Positions 39,087 to 48,204 of a stretch of DNA of 58,527 bases are shown one piece after another. Both the position numbers and the translations under genes were made by a program. The DNA comes from Spirochaetota bacterium (GTDB lineage Bacteria; Spirochaetota; Spirochaetia; CADAEX01): the NCBI GenBank assembly GCA_009786125.1, contig WQTU01000135.1, forward strand, positions 1-58,527, read 5' to 3'. The stretch's first letter is position 1, and every line of letters starts with the position of its first letter. Below the pieces are notes generated by a model. The model did not search any database. It was not told the DNA's origin and saw only the letters and a list, made by a program, of their open reading frames with translations.

Positions 39087-39350
39087 CTATGTAAGTCTGT
39101 TAAGCATTTTTGCAAGTCTTGATTTTTTTCTTGCAACTGTATTTCTATGGAAAATACCTTTACCGGCAGCAGTATCAATTTTTTTTACAACAAGCCGAAA
39201 AGCTTTTTCTGCTTCTTCTTTATTTTTTGCACCAACTGCGCCTATAAAATTTTTTACACTGGTTCTTACTTCGCTTACAGCCATTCTGTTTCTCATTCTT
39301 CTTCTGAGACTTTGTCTATGTCTTTTTGCTGTAGATCCTTTTTCAGCCAA
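39087..39350 (-). CDS. rpsT: 30S ribosomal protein S20
   Basis: STAKRHRQSLRRRMRNRMAVSEVRTSVKNFIGAV; RNTVARKKSRLAKMLNRL. Confidence 0.93.
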   Translation of the reverse strand: MAEKGSTAKRHRQSLRRRMRNRMAVSEVRTSVKNFIGAVGAKNKEEAEKAFRLVVKKIDTAAGKGIFHRNTVARKKSRLAKMLNRLT

Positions 39351-39435
39351 TGGATTACTCCTTAAAATTATATTAGATTATGAACATATCAAATAAAAAA
39401 CCTATAGTCAATAGGATTTGCTTTTATTACTGTTC

Positions 39436-39618
39436 TTATTTAAATTCGCTTGGTTTTCTTTCCTGTCTTTTGCACTTTTCGCACTGAGCATAGTTCTTTT
39501 TCTTGCCTGTGGAAAAGATAGTTTTCATTTTTACTTCTCCGCCGCAAGGACAGATAAATTTATGAGTATCAGATGCCGATCGGGCATTCTTACTTACTTG
39601 TCCCATTCTTTCCTCCAA
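39436..39618 (-). CDS. Small zinc-ribbon-like protein
   Basis: FICPCGGEVKMKTIFSTGKKKNYAQCEKCKRQ, two CxxC/CxC pairs. Confidence 0.65.
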   Translation of the reverse strand: MEERMGQVSKNARSASDTHKFICPCGGEVKMKTIFSTGKKKNYAQCEKCKRQERKPSEFK

Positions 39619-39717
39619 ATTAATGGTTAATACACAGTATTAACTTCTAATTATGAATATAATAAATCTCCAGCAATGGTGTCAATAGCCACAGTTGCCG
39701 GAAACGCGTCTATTATT

Positions 39718-40644
39718 TCACCCGTTATATTTCCAGGAATTTCTCGTTGAATCAAACTCGAACTTGTTTATGCTTGCGTTAATAATATTTGCATCCGGAC
39801 CTTCTATTCTTATGGTTTTTGTAAGAATATTTATCTCCATAACCTTGTATACAGCCTGCCCTGCAAAAACACGAGTTCCTTCTACAGGAAATTTTTTTCT
39901 TTCATCCTGATAAAAATCACACTCATAAGAGAGGCAGCATAAAAGCCTTCCGCATGGACCCGATATTTTCATGGAATTAAGCGAAAGATTTTGATCTTTT
40001 GCCATTTTTATTGACACAGGCGAAAGCTTGTCTGTAATTCCATGACAGCAGAAATCCCTGCCGCATACTCCCATTCCGCCTATAACGCGGGATTCGTCTC
40101 TAACCCCTATTTGCCGCAGCTCTATTCTTATCCTAAATACAGAAACCAGATCCTTTAAAAGCTCTCGAAAGTCAACTCTAGTGTCAGCTGTAAAAAAGAA
40201 AAGAACTTTTGGCTCTTCCAGAAGGTAATGCGCAGAAATAAGCTTCATATCAAGTTTGTGGTTATAAATCTTTTCTTTACAAATACGAAAAGATTCCTCT
40301 GCTTTTTCGCAATTTTGCTTGTATTTTTCCATATCCGCAGGCGTTGCTTTTCTTATTATTGTTTGAACAGATCTTATGCCTCTTAGCTTCTCTTTTTCTG
40401 TGCTTAAAAGATACCCGCCAAGCACTGTTGCAAGGTCTTTGCCATACTTGCCTGTTGCAACTACATAGTCCTTGTGTGCAACATTAAATTCTACAGGGAA
40501 TTCACAAAATTCTGTCTCATTTGAGTGAACAAATTTAACTTTTATAAGTTTTTCAGGAAGATCGGATGGCAGCTCATCTGTCGGCTCCATATCGTCAATA
40601 ATATCTTCTCTAAATATTTCATCATCTATAATGTAATTACTCAC
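39718..40644 (-). CDS. PSP1 domain protein (YaaT-like)
   Basis: FFFTADTRVDFRELLKDLVSVFRIRIELRQIGVRDESRVIGGMGVCGRDFCCHG; MKISGPCGRLLCCLSYE. Confidence 0.93.
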   Translation of the reverse strand: MSNYIIDDEIFREDIIDDMEPTDELPSDLPEKLIKVKFVHSNETEFCEFPVEFNVAHKDYVVATGKYGKDLATVLGGYLLSTEKEKLRGIRSVQTIIRKATPADMEKYKQNCEKAEESFRICKEKIYNHKLDMKLISAHYLLEEPKVLFFFTADTRVDFRELLKDLVSVFRIRIELRQIGVRDESRVIGGMGVCGRDFCCHGITDKLSPVSIKMAKDQNLSLNSMKISGPCGRLLCCLSYECDFYQDERKKFPVEGTRVFAGQAVYKVMEINILTKTIRIEGPDANIINASINKFEFDSTRNSWKYNG

Positions 40645-40679
40645 ATAAATCTCCGAGGTTAACGTTCAGTGTACCTAGC

Positions 40680-41192
40680 CTACCGCATTAAATCTACAAG
40701 AATACCTTCTATTTCTTCAATTTTTTTTAGAATAGTCAATTGTCCTTTTTGATTTTGCATTATATAAAGAGCCAGCTTTTCAAGTTTTTCATCAACAACT
40801 TTAATATTCATCCACTTTTTCTCATCTAAATACGGAAGACCATTTTTTACATACTTTTTTTTCTCTATTTCAGATTCTGCTGAATATGTATTTTTTACGA
40901 CATAAGCCAAAAAACGCCTTACAGCTTGTTTATATTCTTTGATATTTGCAATAAAAGGTTTTTCAACAAGTTTTTCTCCGACAGAATGAACATCATCAAG
41001 AAGAGTTTCCAAAGAAACATTTTCATCAACAGCCTGAGAGAGATAAAAAGAAAAATCTGTTTCTGTTATACTATCCGGCGCTTGTGCCGCGCTAAAAATA
41101 CCTGATAAAAAACTTCCCGCCTTTTTCCCGGCTTTTTTTCCTTTCTCGCTTCTTAAGTTGGAGCTGCCGGTTGCGGAATCTATTCTTTCCAT
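40680..41192 (-). CDS. YaaR (DUF327)-like protein
   Basis: Helical protein; IKEYKQAVRRFLAYVVKNTYSAE; next to PSP1 gene. Confidence 0.75.
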   Translation of the reverse strand: MERIDSATGSSNLRSEKGKKAGKKAGSFLSGIFSAAQAPDSITETDFSFYLSQAVDENVSLETLLDDVHSVGEKLVEKPFIANIKEYKQAVRRFLAYVVKNTYSAESEIEKKKYVKNGLPYLDEKKWMNIKVVDEKLEKLALYIMQNQKGQLTILKKIEEIEGILVDLMR

Positions 41193-41195
41193 TAT

Positions 41196-41792
41196 TTATT
41201 GCATAGAGGAATATGTATTTTCCGGCTTCTGCTCGTAGTTTTCTGCTTTTGGCTCATTATCTTCTATTTTTTGTTCATAGCTTTCTGGTTTTTGTTCCAA
41301 AAATACCGGCACCGGCGGCGAACCTTCGCTCGCAACAGCCTGCTCAGCAGGAAATTCCGGTTCTTCCTTGCTGGTTGAGACAGGTGTAATTTCGGGCTGC
41401 TTAAATGAGTCAATGCTATCGGCATAATTGCTTTTAATGGTACAATTACCATTAAGAACTACCCCTTCTTCAACAATTAGCCTTGGAGCAAAAATATTTC
41501 CAAGAAGTATTCCCGAAGAAAGTATTATAACTTTTTCCGTAGCATAGATATTTCCTGTTAAAGCGCCGCCTACAACAACCGTGCTTGCAGTTATTGTGCA
41601 TTTTGATCTGCCGTTTTTACCTATAAGCACTTTTCCGTTTGTTCTTATTGTTCCTGAAAAATCACCATCTATTCTTAAGAGCCCGTTTAAATCCAGCTCA
41701 CCGTTTAGTCTCGTCCCTTCGCCAACAATGGAATTAATAAATGTTCCATCTTCTATATAATTATTAGTCATTCTGGTCTTTCCCAACATCAC
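41196..41792 (-). CDS. Bactofilin with Glu/Pro/Lys-rich C-terminal tail
   Basis: LNGELDLNGLLRIDGDFSGTIRTNGKVLIGKNGRSKCTITASTVVVGGALTGNI. Confidence 0.92.
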   Translation of the reverse strand: MMLGKTRMTNNYIEDGTFINSIVGEGTRLNGELDLNGLLRIDGDFSGTIRTNGKVLIGKNGRSKCTITASTVVVGGALTGNIYATEKVIILSSGILLGNIFAPRLIVEEGVVLNGNCTIKSNYADSIDSFKQPEITPVSTSKEEPEFPAEQAVASEGSPPVPVFLEQKPESYEQKIEDNEPKAENYEQKPENTYSSMQ

Positions 41793-41810
41793 TCATTCCT
41801 GCTTTATTTA

Positions 41811-42839
41811 TCAAATAGAAAGTCTTCCGCCGGACCTGTTTCTCATATTAAGAAATCTTTCCGGGTCAACAACTTGCGAGCCAATTCTTACCTCATAGTG
41901 TAAATGCGGTGCAGTAGAAAGCCCGGTATTACCCATTGTTCCAATAGTCTGTCCTTGTCTTACAATTTCGCCTTCCCGAACATATACATTATCCAAATGA
42001 GCATATTTTGTAAAAAATCCATATTTGTGTCTTACAATAATAAAATTCCCAAACCCTGCGGGTTCAAACCCTCTTTCGATTACTTTACCATTTGCAGTAA
42101 CCAGAATAGGAACTCCCCGCCGGTATGCAATATCTATCCCCCGGTGCAAATACCATTGCTTTGTGAATGGATGTATTGCAGGTCCAAAAGGATTTGTAAT
42201 TCTACCCCTTACATTTACCGGCCATATACTCGGCAGGTCTACAAGCAAGTCGCCATACGCTGCAAGGAGATTCCTTATTTCCTCAAGTGATTCAACAGAA
42301 TCCTGAAGAAACAGATTTAAATTCTTTAAATCATCAAGCTCATGCAAAAGAACATCACCCCGCGAACGATTTTGTGCAAAAGGGAAGATAAAGTCACTGC
42401 CCCTGCGGCTTGCAGCATTGGAAGTTCTATTATTTGCGCCAAGCGTTTGAGCAAGAGATGCTTCAAAAACAGTTGATACCCTTCTAAGCTCTGCTATGTG
42501 GTCTCTAATTATTTCAAGATCTATTTCTCTCTTTTCAAGAGCCTCGGAATGCACTCTAATAAGCCCGTCCATGCCCTTAAACTGTGTCGTAAATATAACA
42601 AAAGAGGCAAGCATACAGCCAATAAGAAACACAATTACAACAAGAGAAAAAACCGATATTCTAAAGTTAAATATCTTTTTTTCTGAGTGAGGTATAAGCA
42701 TTACAGTAAAGCGCTGCTTTCCTGTTTCTACCATATTATCAAATACTGATGAAATTTTCATTGCTAATGCGCTTAGCAATTTAGTTATTTTGCCGACAAA
42801 ACTTGTTTCGGCTTTTTTATAGCTACTAAGTGGGGACAC
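41811..42839 (-). CDS. M23 family peptidase (murein endopeptidase type)
   Basis: GPAIHPFTKQWYLHRGIDIAYRRGVPILVTANGKVIERGFEPAGFGNFIIVRHKYGFFTKYAHLD; GLSTAPHLHYEVR. Confidence 0.95.
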   Translation of the reverse strand: MSPLSSYKKAETSFVGKITKLLSALAMKISSVFDNMVETGKQRFTVMLIPHSEKKIFNFRISVFSLVVIVFLIGCMLASFVIFTTQFKGMDGLIRVHSEALEKREIDLEIIRDHIAELRRVSTVFEASLAQTLGANNRTSNAASRRGSDFIFPFAQNRSRGDVLLHELDDLKNLNLFLQDSVESLEEIRNLLAAYGDLLVDLPSIWPVNVRGRITNPFGPAIHPFTKQWYLHRGIDIAYRRGVPILVTANGKVIERGFEPAGFGNFIIVRHKYGFFTKYAHLDNVYVREGEIVRQGQTIGTMGNTGLSTAPHLHYEVRIGSQVVDPERFLNMRNRSGGRLSI

Positions 42840-42996
42840 ATCCTTCTCCTAATTTAATAAGATGAGAATAACATATTAAATAAGATTTGTCAAATATATG
42901 TGAGAATATATATTGACCTCCAGCATAGTTTATGTTATTCTTATTACTGAAAAAGTCTATTTCATTATAAAAAAAATCAATAAAAAGTGGTGAATC

Positions 42997-43764
42997 ATGA
43001 AATTTTTTGATACTCATGCTCACATAGGGCTTATAAACGAAGACCCTATCGAACAACTCATTATTATACAGGAAGCAAAACACGAAAAAGTAGAACATAT
43101 TGTGAGTATATGCAACAGTCTTCACGACTTTTTCATTGTTTACGAAAATATTAAAACAGCCGCTAATATTTATCACAGTATAGGTGTTTCTCCTTCCGAA
43201 GTTGCCCATCCCGGCAAAGAATGGGAGCAAAAAATTGACCACGGCGTAAAATTCGACCGCATTATTGCCATTGGGGAAATAGGTCTAGATTATTATCGGA
43301 AGTTTGGCGACAAAAAATCACAAATAGAATTATTTATTAAACAACTTGAGATGGCTCAGCAGTATGATTTGCCTGTTATTATCCATAATAGAGAAGCAGG
43401 GACTGATGTGCTAGAAATTTTACGGCAAAAATTGCCGCCAAAAGGAGGCATTCTTCATTGTTTTTCGGAAGATTGGGAATATGCAAAAAAAGCGCTTGAG
43501 CTTAACCTCTTTATCTCTTTTGCCGGGAATGTTACATACAGAAATGCAAAAAATCTTCATGACACAGTAAGAAATATGCCTTTTGACAGAATGCTTATAG
43601 AAACAGAAAGCCCTTTTATGGTGCCGTCAGAATACAAAGGAAAAAGAAATAAGCCTGCTTATATACACTCAATCGCGCAATTTATCGCAGAATTAAGGGA
43701 AATTGAGACGGAAGAAGCCGCAGACACTCTTTTTAAAAACAGTCTTGATTTTTTTGGTATTTAA
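42997..43764 (+). CDS. tatD: TatD family hydrolase
   Basis: MKFFDTHAHIGLINED; IGEIGLDYYRKFG; VIIHNREAGTDVLEIL; MLIETESPFM. Confidence 0.95.
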   Translation: MKFFDTHAHIGLINEDPIEQLIIIQEAKHEKVEHIVSICNSLHDFFIVYENIKTAANIYHSIGVSPSEVAHPGKEWEQKIDHGVKFDRIIAIGEIGLDYYRKFGDKKSQIELFIKQLEMAQQYDLPVIIHNREAGTDVLEILRQKLPPKGGILHCFSEDWEYAKKALELNLFISFAGNVTYRNAKNLHDTVRNMPFDRMLIETESPFMVPSEYKGKRNKPAYIHSIAQFIAELREIETEEAADTLFKNSLDFFGI

Positions 43765-43775
43765 GCGAAGCTTAA

Positions 43776-43825
43776 CGCCGAGGGTTTATGCATAAATTTA
43801 TCTTTGTTTCCTGCAATATTCGGCG
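43776..43825 (+). repeat. 50-nt hairpin element (family 3), copy B
   Basis: cgccgagggtttatgcataaatttatctttgtttcctgcaatattcggcg; 40/50 identical to copy A with compensatory stem change. Confidence 0.8.
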
Positions 43826-43884
43826 CACTGTAACTTGCCCGCGACTCCTGTCGGAGAATAAGCGAAGTTTGAAATTTCAAAAAC

Positions 43885-44892
43885 ATGGAAAAACCCATGC
43901 TCCGTACCATTAAAATAAGCTCCCATTCCCGCAGCGAAGTAACAATCTCCGGAAACCTTTTTCTCGCGCCAATGGCTGGCTTCACAGATGCTGCCTTCCG
44001 GCATATCTGCACCGAATATGGAAGCGCCCTCTGCTACACAGAAATGGTTTCGAGCGAAGCGCTCGCCAGAAAAAACCTCAAAACAAAAAAAATCCTCTGC
44101 CGCGCAGAAAACGAAGCAAACTACGTTGTGCAGATTTTTTCCGCAACATGGGAAAGCGCGGTTGCATCCCTTGCAGAGATTATCCCATTCAAACCACTGA
44201 TTATTGACCTCAACTGCGGTTGCCCTGTGCCAAAAATTACAAAATCGGGCGCTGGCTCTGCTCTAATGAGAAATCCCGAAAAAATCGGCGAAATCGTCAA
44301 AGCGCTTACAGAGGCAACAGATATTCCGATTACCGTCAAAATGCGTTCGGGCTGGGATTTCGAAAGCATTAACTTTTTGCAGGCAGCGCAAATTGCAGTT
44401 AAAAACGGCGCCGCGATGGTTACACTCCATCCGCGGACAAAAACGCAAGGCTATTCCGGAAAATCAGACTGGAATAAAATAAAAGAGCTAAAAAAATCGA
44501 TTGATGTTCCTGTTATAGGTTCCGGAGATCTTTTTGAGCCGCAAGATTGCCTTAATATGCTTAGGGAAACAGGCTGCGATGGGCTGATGGTAGCACGCGG
44601 CGCAGTAGGCAGACCGCAAATATTTAAGGAAACCAGGCTGCTTGCGGAAACAGGCGCGCTCCCGGCAATAAGCCTTGAGGAAAAAGTTCGCGCTGCCATG
44701 CGGCATCTTGAGCTTGCGGCAAAGTACAGCGAAGATAAAAATGCGCTGGAGGTTGCAGTAAAAGAGATGAAAAAGCACCTCTGCTCTTATACAAAAGGAA
44801 TCCGCGGCAGCGCAGCAGTTAGAAATAAACTTGTGCAGTGCAATTCTATAGAAGAATACCGCGCAGTGTTAGGCGAGCTGCTTGTTTCTTAA
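43885..44892 (+). CDS. dus: tRNA-dihydrouridine synthase
   Basis: LAPMAGFTDAAFRHICTEYGSALCYTEMVSSEAL; DLNCGCPVPKITKSGAGSALM; GSGDLF; GLMVARGAVGRPQIF. Confidence 0.95.
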   Translation: MEKPMLRTIKISSHSRSEVTISGNLFLAPMAGFTDAAFRHICTEYGSALCYTEMVSSEALARKNLKTKKILCRAENEANYVVQIFSATWESAVASLAEIIPFKPLIIDLNCGCPVPKITKSGAGSALMRNPEKIGEIVKALTEATDIPITVKMRSGWDFESINFLQAAQIAVKNGAAMVTLHPRTKTQGYSGKSDWNKIKELKKSIDVPVIGSGDLFEPQDCLNMLRETGCDGLMVARGAVGRPQIFKETRLLAETGALPAISLEEKVRAAMRHLELAAKYSEDKNALEVAVKEMKKHLCSYTKGIRGSAAVRNKLVQCNSIEEYRAVLGELLVS

Positions 44893-44913
44893 ATTTCGTC
44901 AGGAACTTGGGAA

Positions 44914-44983
44914 CAGCTGATTTATTCAATCGAGAATAAATTGCGCAGCATCCCGAACTTGTTCGGGGCTGCATTACCTTATT
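44914..44983 (-). repeat. Interspersed palindromic repeat family 1, copy 3 (minus orientation, partial)
   Basis: Reverse complement aataaggtaatgcagccccgaacaagttcgggatgctgcgcaatttattctcgattgaataaatcagctg matches copy 2 modules. Confidence 0.85.
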
Positions 44984-45060
44984 TCCGAATGAAGCGGGCG
45001 TGCTTGCACGCACATTACCGAGCGAATAAGGAAACGCAGCTTTGCTGCGGTATCCTTTTT
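44977..45060 (-). repeat. Palindrome-rich repeat family 2, copy A (fused to family 1 copy 3)
   Basis: Reverse complement AAAAAGGATACCGCAGCAAAGCTGCGTTTCCTTATTCGCTCGGTAATGTGCGTGCAAGCACGCCCGCTTCATTCGGAAATAAGG. Confidence 0.75.
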
Positions 45061-45164
45061 AAGTGTTTTCAGACTAGGGTTTGCTGTCCCAGGATTTTCA
45101 AGTTTCTGATAAACTTAATATTTGATGCCCATTTTTTTAGCCACTTCAGCAACCCGTTGATTCC

Positions 45165-46385
45165 TCACTTAAATTTATCATCCCAATTAATTTTTCCAGT
45201 TGCCTGCATAAGGATGAATAAAGTAACTACAGCACATATTGTTACAATTACCCCTGTGGTTCCGGCAAAAAAGAACGAAAACGAAAATACAATAAGATAA
45301 ATAAACTGTATTATTGGAGCATAGACAAATGCTACTTTTTTAGGAGAAATAAACCTCATATAAGTAATCGTCAATATCAGCGATACAACAGCAGATATTG
45401 CAAAACTTAAATAAATATTCATCTGGTCTGAAAAATACGAAAACATTAAATGAAACGAGAAAAAAGTTGCAGCAAGAAAGAAAAAATGCATTGGATGAAG
45501 ATTTATATTTAAGACAACCGAAAACATCAAAAGCACAACAAAGAAAAATAAAAGCGAAACAGGAGCAAAAAAAGATACTCTTGTAATTATTTCTCCGGGA
45601 TTTAATTTATTCGGGATAATCAGCCCAATATTTCTTCCTGTAATTGTTCTATTAAAACTCCATATTAAATCATATCCTTTATCTGTTTTAATTTTGTAAG
45701 TGGGAGACATCATACCGGACGGAAAATCATATAAGTCAAAATCTGTTGATATAACAAGATTAAAATCATTTATCTGCGTTATTGCACCTCTTCCGGGTGT
45801 AATAAGATAACGTATTTCCTCCATGCCTGTAACTTCGTAAGAAATATGCAGCCTAATAGTATTATCATCAAGCGGAACAACAGGAATCTCCTGCCTTTTA
45901 ATCAAAGGAAGAATATTGTCAATATCTTTGCCATTAATATTTAAATGCAGATTATTATAAATAGAATTTGCAGAATCCAGTGTGGACAGCAAAAAAACAT
46001 TGTCGTTACTTGCTGCATCTACCAGGAAGGTGTATTTGCCCTCAAATCGAGCCCTAAAGGTAGGAAACCACAAATTACCTTTTTTCCGCCGATCAAGATA
46101 TACATTAATTCTTATATCTGATTTTATTAATTCATGATGCTGACGTTCATAATACTCAACTATTCTTCTCACATTGTTTACTGTTTCTTCCCTGTGCCTT
46201 TTTATTTTTGTATAACAGACAGGAGCTATAATAGTAAGTCTTTGTCCATACAAATTGGCAACTTGTGACTTAAGAGAACTAAAAGATGTGTCTGTTCTTG
46301 AATAATTTGTAGCGCCTAAAATCATCCAGGCAATTGAAGTAGTAACAAAAATTAAAGCTATTGCAATAATTTTTTTTACAGACAT
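45165..46385 (-). CDS. CreD-like inner membrane protein
   Basis: N-terminal TM, large exposed domain, then TM bundle with NINLHPMHFFFLAATFFSFHLMFSYFSDQM; resemblance to CreD. Confidence 0.6.
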   Translation of the reverse strand: MSVKKIIAIALIFVTTSIAWMILGATNYSRTDTSFSSLKSQVANLYGQRLTIIAPVCYTKIKRHREETVNNVRRIVEYYERQHHELIKSDIRINVYLDRRKKGNLWFPTFRARFEGKYTFLVDAASNDNVFLLSTLDSANSIYNNLHLNINGKDIDNILPLIKRQEIPVVPLDDNTIRLHISYEVTGMEEIRYLITPGRGAITQINDFNLVISTDFDLYDFPSGMMSPTYKIKTDKGYDLIWSFNRTITGRNIGLIIPNKLNPGEIITRVSFFAPVSLLFFFVVLLMFSVVLNINLHPMHFFFLAATFFSFHLMFSYFSDQMNIYLSFAISAVVSLILTITYMRFISPKKVAFVYAPIIQFIYLIVFSFSFFFAGTTGVIVTICAVVTLFILMQATGKINWDDKFK

Positions 46386-46393
46386 ATATTCTC

Positions 46394-46906
46394 CTATGGC
46401 ATTATCGGCACATGCATTAGTAGTTCTCTATACATATTGTAGTGTTTTTGCACCAGTGCAAGGTCCGCAGGATGAATACTATTGCGCATTTGAGAAATAG
46501 GGTCGTTTGTCCCATGCATCATTTGAATGAACATTGTTAATTCCGGGATATTGAGTATTTCTCTGGTAAGAGTTTCTATCACAAAGGCATAACTTATAAC
46601 CACTGCTTTTCTAAAAGGTTCCGGATCGCTTATACCATGTTTATTTAAAATTCTGTTTATTGTTTCGATATCTTTAATGTTATTTACAATATCATCAACT
46701 GACGTATTGTTTCCGAGAGATATAAAGTCTTCGACATCAAATCTGAAATTTATTCTGTTAAAATCTTCGACTATTTCGTCGAAATTTTTTGCAAAATTTA
46801 TAACATCCTGTTCTGTTAATACCCTTCGCGGTTGATTTTGAGCCCATACCTGACTCCCTATAAGCAAAAAGCAGAGTATGGCAGAAACAGCAATTTTTTT
46901 GATCAT
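46394..46906 (-). CDS. Secreted hypothetical protein
   Basis: Signal peptide MIKKIAVSAILCFLLIGSQVWAQ. Confidence 0.7.
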   Translation of the reverse strand: MIKKIAVSAILCFLLIGSQVWAQNQPRRVLTEQDVINFAKNFDEIVEDFNRINFRFDVEDFISLGNNTSVDDIVNNIKDIETINRILNKHGISDPEPFRKAVVISYAFVIETLTREILNIPELTMFIQMMHGTNDPISQMRNSIHPADLALVQKHYNMYRELLMHVPIMP

Positions 46907-46923
46907 ATCAATCTCCTTTTGAA

Positions 46924-46962
46924 GGAAGTGCTGATTAAATTTAACTCTAATCAGCTATTTCC
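46924..46962 (+). repeat. Interspersed palindromic repeat family 1, copy 4 (first hairpin only)
   Basis: ggaagtgctgatta-aatttaactc-taatcagctatttcc. Confidence 0.8.
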
Positions 46963-46982
46963 TAATACTAATATACTTTTAT

Positions 46983-47143
46983 AATAAAGGGTATTATACC
47001 GCAGGGCAAGCCCTGCACCCACCGCCTACGGCGGTTTGCCACGACAAGCCGCGGGGTACGCGTACGCGACCCTTTTTGTTCCTCATCGCTCGATCATGCG
47101 AAAGCTTAGCTTTCGCGCGATTCTCGCTTATTCGTCCAATAAC
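46983..47143 (+). repeat. Palindrome-rich repeat family 2, copy B
   Basis: AATAAAGGGTATTA...GCGGGGTACGCG...CGACCCTTTTTGTT...CGCTCG..ATGCGAAAGCTTAGCTTTCGC...CTCGCTT...AATAAC. Confidence 0.82.
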
Positions 47144-47167
47144 TTACACATCTTTACAAAGAATTTG

Positions 47168-48193
47168 TTACAAATTTCTTTTTGGTCTTAGATTTAATAT
47201 AAATATTGGTAATTTATTTATTACTTTTTCTTCCATATTTCTTCTGTTTTTCTGAAAAAATATCCCTGCCAGAATCAACAATACTCCTACTGCCGTAAGA
47301 GCAAACGGGAAAAAGACAGAGTCTCCAAAAAACTTCCACGACAATCTGCTCAAAAACTGCATTAACCCAATTGTTCCAAAAACAAGAAATACATTTCTGT
47401 TTATAAATATTGAGAACAATATCATCAAAATATTTGCCAAACCAAGTAAAACAAATCCGAATATATCAGAATTATAAAATACCGATAACCCGGACATAAG
47501 CGTTATTGAACCAAAAAGATATAGCCAGAACGAATAGTCTTTTTTAAATTTTATGTCTGCAAAATAGCCAGCAGCTATCATACACAAACCAAATATTCTC
47601 GAAACAAAAGCGCGCTCTGTCCATGTAATAAATTCTTTCCCGTATATTATTGGCACAATATCCATCGAAAAAAACCACAGTGTCACGGCTATAAGAAAAA
47701 CATGAAACGGGAATTTTGTTTTTAGAAGAATTGGAACAGCTACCAAGAGCACGCTCAGCTCAAGTATTACCCACTTCCCTCTTGCCCATACATAATAATC
47801 ATCATACGCCCATCCTTGCGGCCAAAATCCGAATATTTGCAGCACAGAAAAAACAAAAAGCGGTGTTACTGCTATTGGAACGGAAAACAACAGTCCGCCT
47901 GCAACTTCCAGTTTCTTTTTAAAAAACACATAATTACCAGCCGCAAGAAACGCAAAAATATACATTGCAGAAATAAAACTTATGCCAATTGGTCCAAAAA
48001 CATCCCAGCTTGTTCGCATAAGCCATGTCATTGCAGAAATGATTAACAAAGCGCCGCCGTAGTAAAGCACTTTTTCCAGCTTTGTGTTTTGATTGCTGCA
48101 AGCTCTTATATATTCCCTGAATTGCCTAACTTGTTCGCTTGTGAAAATATTATTTTCTACAGCATTATTTAGCTGCTCGTCTGTGTATTTCAT
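47168..48193 (-). CDS. DUF2157-like multi-pass membrane protein
   Basis: YTDEQLNNAVENNIFTSEQVRQFREYI N-terminus followed by about 9 TM segments. Confidence 0.7.
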   Translation of the reverse strand: MKYTDEQLNNAVENNIFTSEQVRQFREYIRACSNQNTKLEKVLYYGGALLIISAMTWLMRTSWDVFGPIGISFISAMYIFAFLAAGNYVFFKKKLEVAGGLLFSVPIAVTPLFVFSVLQIFGFWPQGWAYDDYYVWARGKWVILELSVLLVAVPILLKTKFPFHVFLIAVTLWFFSMDIVPIIYGKEFITWTERAFVSRIFGLCMIAAGYFADIKFKKDYSFWLYLFGSITLMSGLSVFYNSDIFGFVLLGLANILMILFSIFINRNVFLVFGTIGLMQFLSRLSWKFFGDSVFFPFALTAVGVLLILAGIFFQKNRRNMEEKVINKLPIFILNLRPKRNL

Positions 48194-48204
48194 CTATTTT
48201 TTGC

